Source of the DNA: Pycnopodia helianthoides
Lineage: Eukaryota > Echinodermata > Asteroidea > Forcipulatida > Asteriidae
Direction of reading: 5' to 3'
NCBI GenBank assembly: GCA_032158295.1
Contig: CM063246.1
Span: 5,981,491-6,045,490, forward strand
Length of the DNA: 64,000 bases
Notes under the pieces: model-generated
Told to the model about the DNA's origin: nothing
The model's input: only the letters and a program-made list of their open reading frames with translations
The model's database searches: none
Shown here: in pieces, positions 60,801-64,000 of the stretch
Layout of the letters: each line of letters opens with the position of its first letter
How positions within the stretch are numbered: position 1 is the first letter of the stretch
Translations under genes and position numbers: made by a program

Positions 60801-63800
60801 AAAGTCACTGCAGTGTGGGATAGTCAGAAAGATTGAGTACCTTTGGTGGCCTACAAATAAAGCCTTGATGTTAATTTGCTTAAAATAATGAGTTTTATCT
60901 AGTTATTGAGATACATATGATTCACAAATGGTTATTCACATTGTTGGGTGATAAAACACTGACTTCCTACCAATCAGAAGAGTAGAGCCAGATCGGGAAG
61001 GGAGGTCGTCCTCCCTGCTCTGAACCCCCCCCCCCCGAAATAATGCATATGTTGTATAAATAAAATGTATAAGTACAATAAAACATTCTAATAATTATAA
61101 CAACAATTATATGATATCCTGCAATGGTTATTAATTATATGTATACATTGGTATATGGTGAACGTAAAACCAAAACCAACAGGCCTGAACTCCCCTCCCC
61201 TTCAAAATTCCGGGATCCGCCCCGAAGAGGGTTGATTTTAATTGGAAGTTGAATAACGACTGTATTTATTATTTTAAAATTGTTTTGGTACAATTTTATT
61301 GTCCAACTACCTAAAAGTCACAAGTTTTGCAACCAGCATGAGCTTCTTAGGACTCATAGGACTCGGAAAAAGTGGTATTTTGTCATAAATGTCGGCCATT
61401 TTGAAATTTTGTGTTTTACATGAAAAAAAAAAAAAAAATCGGAGGGCTCCTAGGCTAATCTTATTTAGTAGGTCCTAAGGGAGCCTCATGCAAAATTTGG
61501 TGCTTTTATCCGCCGAGTAACGGTAATTTCACTGAGCCACCTGACTAAATGGAACGTCCCCATCAAATGACCAAAATCGAGAAACAAACCTCAGAAGTAC
61601 AAAATTTTTCGCACGAATATAATGTCTCGGTTGCTTTGTCAAAACGGGTGTAGAGTTATAAAACTTAGCTTTCATTATAGATTACAAATGAGTAAATAAT
61701 ATCAACGATAGCTTACCAGTGTGGCTGAAAGTATATATATTGCCATCAATAGCACTACTAGCAGGGTATGCATTTTGGTAACTAGTGCTCTGTGTAGCAA
61801 TCTTGCCGATGACATCAACAGCTATAATATAAAGATACAAATTGGAATACTGTCACTGTCACACCGCAAGAAAAACCCAAACCCGACAGTGTTCGTTATA
61901 TGCCAGACTTGGGAAATTTGATAAGTGCTTTGCTTGTGGACGTGATGGTGTCGATCATCCTGTGAGAGTTTCAGATTATTATTTTGTTCTTTGAGCCGAT
62001 GGGATAATATAACACTGCTCTATTTAAATAATTGATTAAATGTTAAACACTTTCTTTTTCTTTGCCTTTTTGGGGATCAAAATCTGACAACTCATCAGTT
62101 TTTACTTGATCCCCCTTTCATTGTAACATTATGAGACTGAAGTAAAGTTATGGGAAATTAGACTCGCATTCTTTTTTCATGAGTCCTCTCAGTACGGAGC
62201 CCCTAAAGGAACAGGTGTACAAACAAAATGAAAAGGTAAAAAAATATATTATTTCGTTCCCTCGAAATAATATTTTTTGTTATTAACCTTTTCAGTTTTG
62301 TTTTATCTTTTCAATTTTGTTTTACCTGTCTCCTTAGGGGCTCCGTATCTTAGCAATATAGCGAACCAAAAGGTTTGCATATTGTAGCCTACTCCAAAAG
62401 ACGGTCAAAGGTCACAACTAACTGCTGAAACGTGACAAGATAGCAGCTTTAAGCTGACACAGAAATGTCCTCCTAGAGAGTTCTTCGTGGCTGATGAAGA
62501 CCTGAGCTCATCATTACAACAGTACAATTATGTTGACTACTCTTACTCAATTTTACTGGAAAACAGTACTCACGTTTTTGTGCGATGATCACATTAAATG
62601 TACAATCTTCCCGGTTGCCAGCTCCGTCAGTGGCTCTGTAAGTGACGATGTGAGTTCCCTCGGTGAAGTTAGGACCTTTGCCCGGTGTCTCATTTACTAC
62701 AGAAGGTTGAACCCCAGAGTTGTCGTTTGCTGTTGGCTCAACCCATTCAACTACCACAGAACTTGCTTTGTTTATAATCTTATTGATGTTTAGAGGACAA
62801 CTTGTGAATTTTGGTTTTACACCATCGACTGAAAAATAATCAAATCAAATTCAAATGAAGGTAGCACGAATTGCTTGAGGTGATTTTTTTGTGTTTAAAA
62901 ATGTACAATTGTTTGTTCTTGGAGAAACGGATAGACCTGCTGCTTCATTATTTTTAAAGTGAATACTTTTTCAAAAATTAAAATAGCGAACATTCGGGGT
63001 TACTTTGTGTTAAAGAACTCAATGTATTCTGTTAGTGTCTATCATTAGCCTAAATAAGGGCGAGTCTTTAAGCCAGTGGTAGACCTGATTGGCGACGCTA
63101 GTTTTTGTAGTCACCGGCAGAAGGAGACTGGCTCGGAAAGACTGGGAAAGTCTACGAATCTTTATCAAACTATCTCTTCTCCAGTAATTCGCATTGTGAT
63201 ATCGGTGACTACGTTTAAAACGAACTTCGACAATGAATACTAAGCCATGGGCGGCAGGGTTTAGTAATGAAATAAAACTCCTTCAAGGGTTTGACAGAAA
63301 ACGAGGATTCATTTGGATTTCACTAAGGTTCGGCACCCATGCCCTGATTTCCACATGTCTACCCTACAAAGTAAGTAATGCATTTAAGCTTTTTTGTAAG
63401 ATGGCTGGAAACTCACCAACAGTGACGGTAAACTCACACGTGTCATCATAGTTTTTCCAATCGACGGCCTTGTAGGAGATTATGTATACTCCAAACGAAA
63501 AGAAGGACCCATTGGCTTTTGTAGATAATAACGTGACTAGTGGAGAAATTCCTGAACTCTCAGTTGCAATTGGTTGTTGCCATGTGATCACTGAACCTAA
63601 AAGGTTACCTCCTCCGACTATTTCGCTGACTGAGGTAGGGCAAGCAATAGACACGGGAACGTAATCCTCTGTGAACAAAGTTTGATGATGGGGTTTTTAG
63701 TTGGAAGCTATAAACGAGAGGGGATTTTGATCTTATTTTTGTCCACTGACATTTGCGAGAAAGGGGGAAAACGATTTCCACGCCATGATAAATAGACACA

Positions 63801-64000
63801 GACGTACCTTGGCAGTTGAAGTATGCTCTTATGGCATCATGATCGTCGGTGAAAATTGGTGTATCCGTGTAGACTGCTTTATTGAGGTGCTCTTGCCTGA
63901 ACATTGTAACGCCACCAGGTCGGAGGCTGCTACAAGAACATATGTCGCCACTTTCAAAAGGTTTGATCCAGCGAAGTTTACCGCTCTGATCAGGTTCTTG
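51617..64000 (-). CDS. HYR (hyalin repeat) and fucolectin-type domain protein, partial at both ends
   Basis: Six minus-strand exons join in phase 1 at every junction: 64000-63808 (open at the window edge), 63668-63417, 62828-62574, 61821-61717, 56135-56043 and 51859-51617. The order is an unrecognised segment, HYR repeat, HYR repeat, then a fucolectin/F5-8C-like domain split over three exons. Combinations of hyalin repeats with lectin modules are typical of secreted or membrane-anchored invertebrate adhesion proteins. No start codon, membrane segment or stop was found. The gene faces the adhesion GPCR tail to tail. One large intron (56136-61716) hosts a 4.8-kb inverted-repeat transposon. Confidence 0.78.
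52370..52985. repeat. Dispersed invertebrate repeat with internal duplication
   Basis: AATAATAATGAACCATTCAT, a poly-A tract, GAAGACTGTTCCATAGTTCT and CTGCAAAAGCTCTGGC, then ACGTGGTCACGCTTTTGAGC and CGAGTTTTGGATTCTCAATT follow the order of a widespread repeat. The CTGCTACTGCTACTGCAAAA block occurs twice (about 52618 and 52693), a local duplication of about 75 bp. Confidence 0.5.
53000..56042. other. Intron of the HYR/fucolectin gene, unclassified repeats
   Basis: Contains GACGTTTCGAAACT near 53132 (a motif shared with the 35220 palindrome), two related blocks CTTCCTGTTTGGACCGGAAG (53848) and CTTCCTGTTTAGATCGGAAG (54241), and a stretch GAGGTCAAAGAGGTCAAAAA with CACACCAAATTTGACCACAA (54690-54755) typical of dispersed repeats. 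A possible remnant of a larger element lies at 55420-55640. No exon was recognised. Confidence 0.4.
56043..56135 (-). CDS. Fucolectin-type domain, exon 2 of 3
   Basis: A 93-nt exon, phase 1 on both sides, follows a C-rich tract and CAG. It reads PHPWWKVDLVDKY, then VTVTLRTDCCG. PWW.VDL and the adjacent-cysteine CCG are signatures of the fucolectin (eel agglutinin type) domain. The reading continues into 51859-51617 as DCCG-RRF. Confidence 0.85.
57990..60580 (-). pseudogene. Decayed transposon protein of the same family as element 1 (element 2)
   Basis: On the minus strand the pieces run in family order: PPSGKEKHILSDSFAHVL with VVVVPECDVFPGE (60577-60347), EGPNDEEFATSWMK and SPTFNMYW (about 59925-59850), NKFSAIPLI (about 59700), LFPSLKSDLLKCLE (59279-59238), LDGAVIVHCPPTTSVCTFHE then YVIPYLEKQLHDATRLDDV (59195-59075), and CNCEEVDTWVVVHVLHALKH then VRTLDTDAVVI (58228-58110). 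HEEADT...VDTDVVV is the usual form of the last block, the acidic PIN-like core. Many stops and frame changes interrupt it, and a LINE fragment separates the last two blocks. Confidence 0.72.
58319..58870 (+). mobile_element. LINE (non-LTR retrotransposon) 3' reverse-transcriptase fragment
   Basis: An open stretch from about 58319 to TGA at 58859 encodes the C-terminal end of a non-LTR retrotransposon polyprotein: VESVLLYGAETWTLT, LDGVYTRMLRMALDVHWEDH, RERRMRLVCHCVHHPELA, VLWEPIDGNRSKGRRRLTF and IDQLKRD. LLYGAETWT followed by TRMLR and a cysteine-histidine GHC.R..E block is typical of the region after the reverse-transcriptase core. It is on the opposite strand to the protein it interrupts, so it inserted into element 2. 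Confidence 0.8.
61717..61821 (-). CDS. Fucolectin-type domain, exon 1 of 3
   Basis: A 105-nt exon, phase 1 on both sides, acceptor ATATTATAG and donor GTAAGC. It reads GKIATQSTSYQNAYPASSAI, then DGNIYTFSHT. The pattern GK.ATQSS.Y....PAS.AIDGN is the conserved beginning of fucolectin/F5-8C-like domains. Phase and sequence continue directly into 56135-56043. Confidence 0.8.
62190..62350. repeat. Fold-back MITE
   Basis: GTACGGAGCCCCTAAAGGAA with CAGGT at 62193-62217 is mirrored by ACCTGTCTCCTTAGGGGCTC ending GTA at 62347. An inner palindrome ATTATTTCGTTCCCTCGAAA lies at the centre. Confidence 0.7.
62574..62828 (-). CDS. HYR (hyalin repeat) domain exon 2
   Basis: A 255-nt exon, phase 1 on both sides. 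It reads FTSCPLNINKII, then VVEWVEPTANDNSGVQPSVV, then GPNFTEGTHIVTYRATDGAG and CTFNVIIAQK. This is a near-consensus HYR domain (V.W.EPTA.DNSG, F..GTH.VTY.ATD.AGN, C.F.V). The donor is GTGAGT at 62573-62568. Confidence 0.88.
63417..63668 (-). CDS. HYR (hyalin repeat) domain exon 1
   Basis: A 252-nt exon, phase 1 on both sides, acceptor TTGTTCACAG and donor GTGAGT. It reads VSIACPTSVSEIVGGG, then VITWQQPIATESSG, then FGVYIISYKAVDWKN and CEFTVTVG. This is the HYR pattern: a CP near the start, V.W..P.A...SG, G.Y...Y.A.D and a final C.F.V.V strand. HYR domains have an immunoglobulin-like fold and mediate adhesion. Confidence 0.8.
63808..64000 (-). CDS. Exon of the HYR/fucolectin gene, unrecognised domain, cut by window edge
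   Basis: Open on the minus strand from the window edge to donor GTACGT at 63807. It reads GKLRWIKPFESGDICSCSSL, then GGVTMFRQEHLNKAVYTDTP, then AIRAYFNCQ, with four cysteines, and ends in phase 1 matching the next exon. I do not recognise the domain. It may be the end of a longer cysteine-containing module outside the window. Confidence 0.6.

Larger units (their letters stand above)
56786..61548 (-). mobile_element. Large inverted-repeat DNA element 2 with a decayed PIN-like protein gene
   Basis: Inverted arms of about 600-700 bp: 56786-57380 on the left and 60838-61548 on the right. Matched landmarks are TTAGTCAGGTRGCT at the tips, CCGTTACTCGGCGGATAAAA, AAATGGCCGACATTTATGAC, CAGGCCTGTCAG/CAGGCCTGAACTCC and ATCAAGGCTTTATTTGTRGG near the inner edge. 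The interior has minus-strand protein remnants and a LINE fragment. The element sits in the intron between fucolectin exons 61717-61821 and 56043-56135. The arms are unrelated in sequence to those of element 1 apart from an ATGGCCG core. Confidence 0.8.

Overview
This is eukaryotic DNA with long introns, AT-rich intergenic sequence, GT-AG splice sites, and many MITEs and tRNA-derived SINEs. The extracellular modules (C-type lectin, EGF, LamG/pentraxin-like, hyalin repeat, fucolectin-type) and the repeat families suggest a marine invertebrate deuterostome. An echinoderm, possibly a sea star, is my best guess. That taxonomic call is inference, because no marker gene is present.

Two host genes converge in the window. 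Gene 1 (+ strand, 7405-45670) can be read as 41 coding exons, about 6.4 kb of coding sequence and about 2,130 residues, and it is missing its 5' end. The exon phases fit at every junction. It encodes an adhesion G-protein-coupled receptor with this order: EGF, C-type lectin domain, EGF, Ser/Thr-rich linker, EGF, five tandem LamG/pentraxin-like domains, GAIN domain with GPS cleavage motif, seven-helix domain, very short tail. Two LamG exons (18514-18849 and 25852-26105) carry frame disruptions. Gene 2 (- strand, from beyond 64000 down to 51617 or lower) encodes an unrecognised N-proximal segment, two hyalin (HYR) repeats, and one fucolectin-type domain split over three exons. Its 3' end was not found.

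The introns hold most of the mobile DNA. A hAT-type element with a perfect 8-bp target duplication lies at 1798-3695. Two large inverted-repeat elements (about 10464-13811 and 56786-61548) carry decayed copies of the same large protein, which I recognise as a recurrent unclassified invertebrate transposon protein whose C-terminal part looks PIN/FEN-1-like. The second copy lies in the intron that splits the fucolectin domain and is itself interrupted by the end of a LINE reverse-transcriptase gene. A smaller relative of the first lies at 47957-48246. Further items are several MITE families, long near-perfect palindromes at 35220-35517 and 37704-37924, four or more SINE families, and minisatellites at 24811-25256, 30268-30632 and 42180-42745.

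The functional picture is a cell-surface receptor with many potential ligand-binding modules next to a secreted or surface lectin-like gene. Both belong to classes that are expanded in invertebrate adhesion and immune recognition. The best candidate for something undescribed is the pair of inverted-repeat elements encoding the PIN-like protein, followed by the lectin/LamG-rich receptor architecture.
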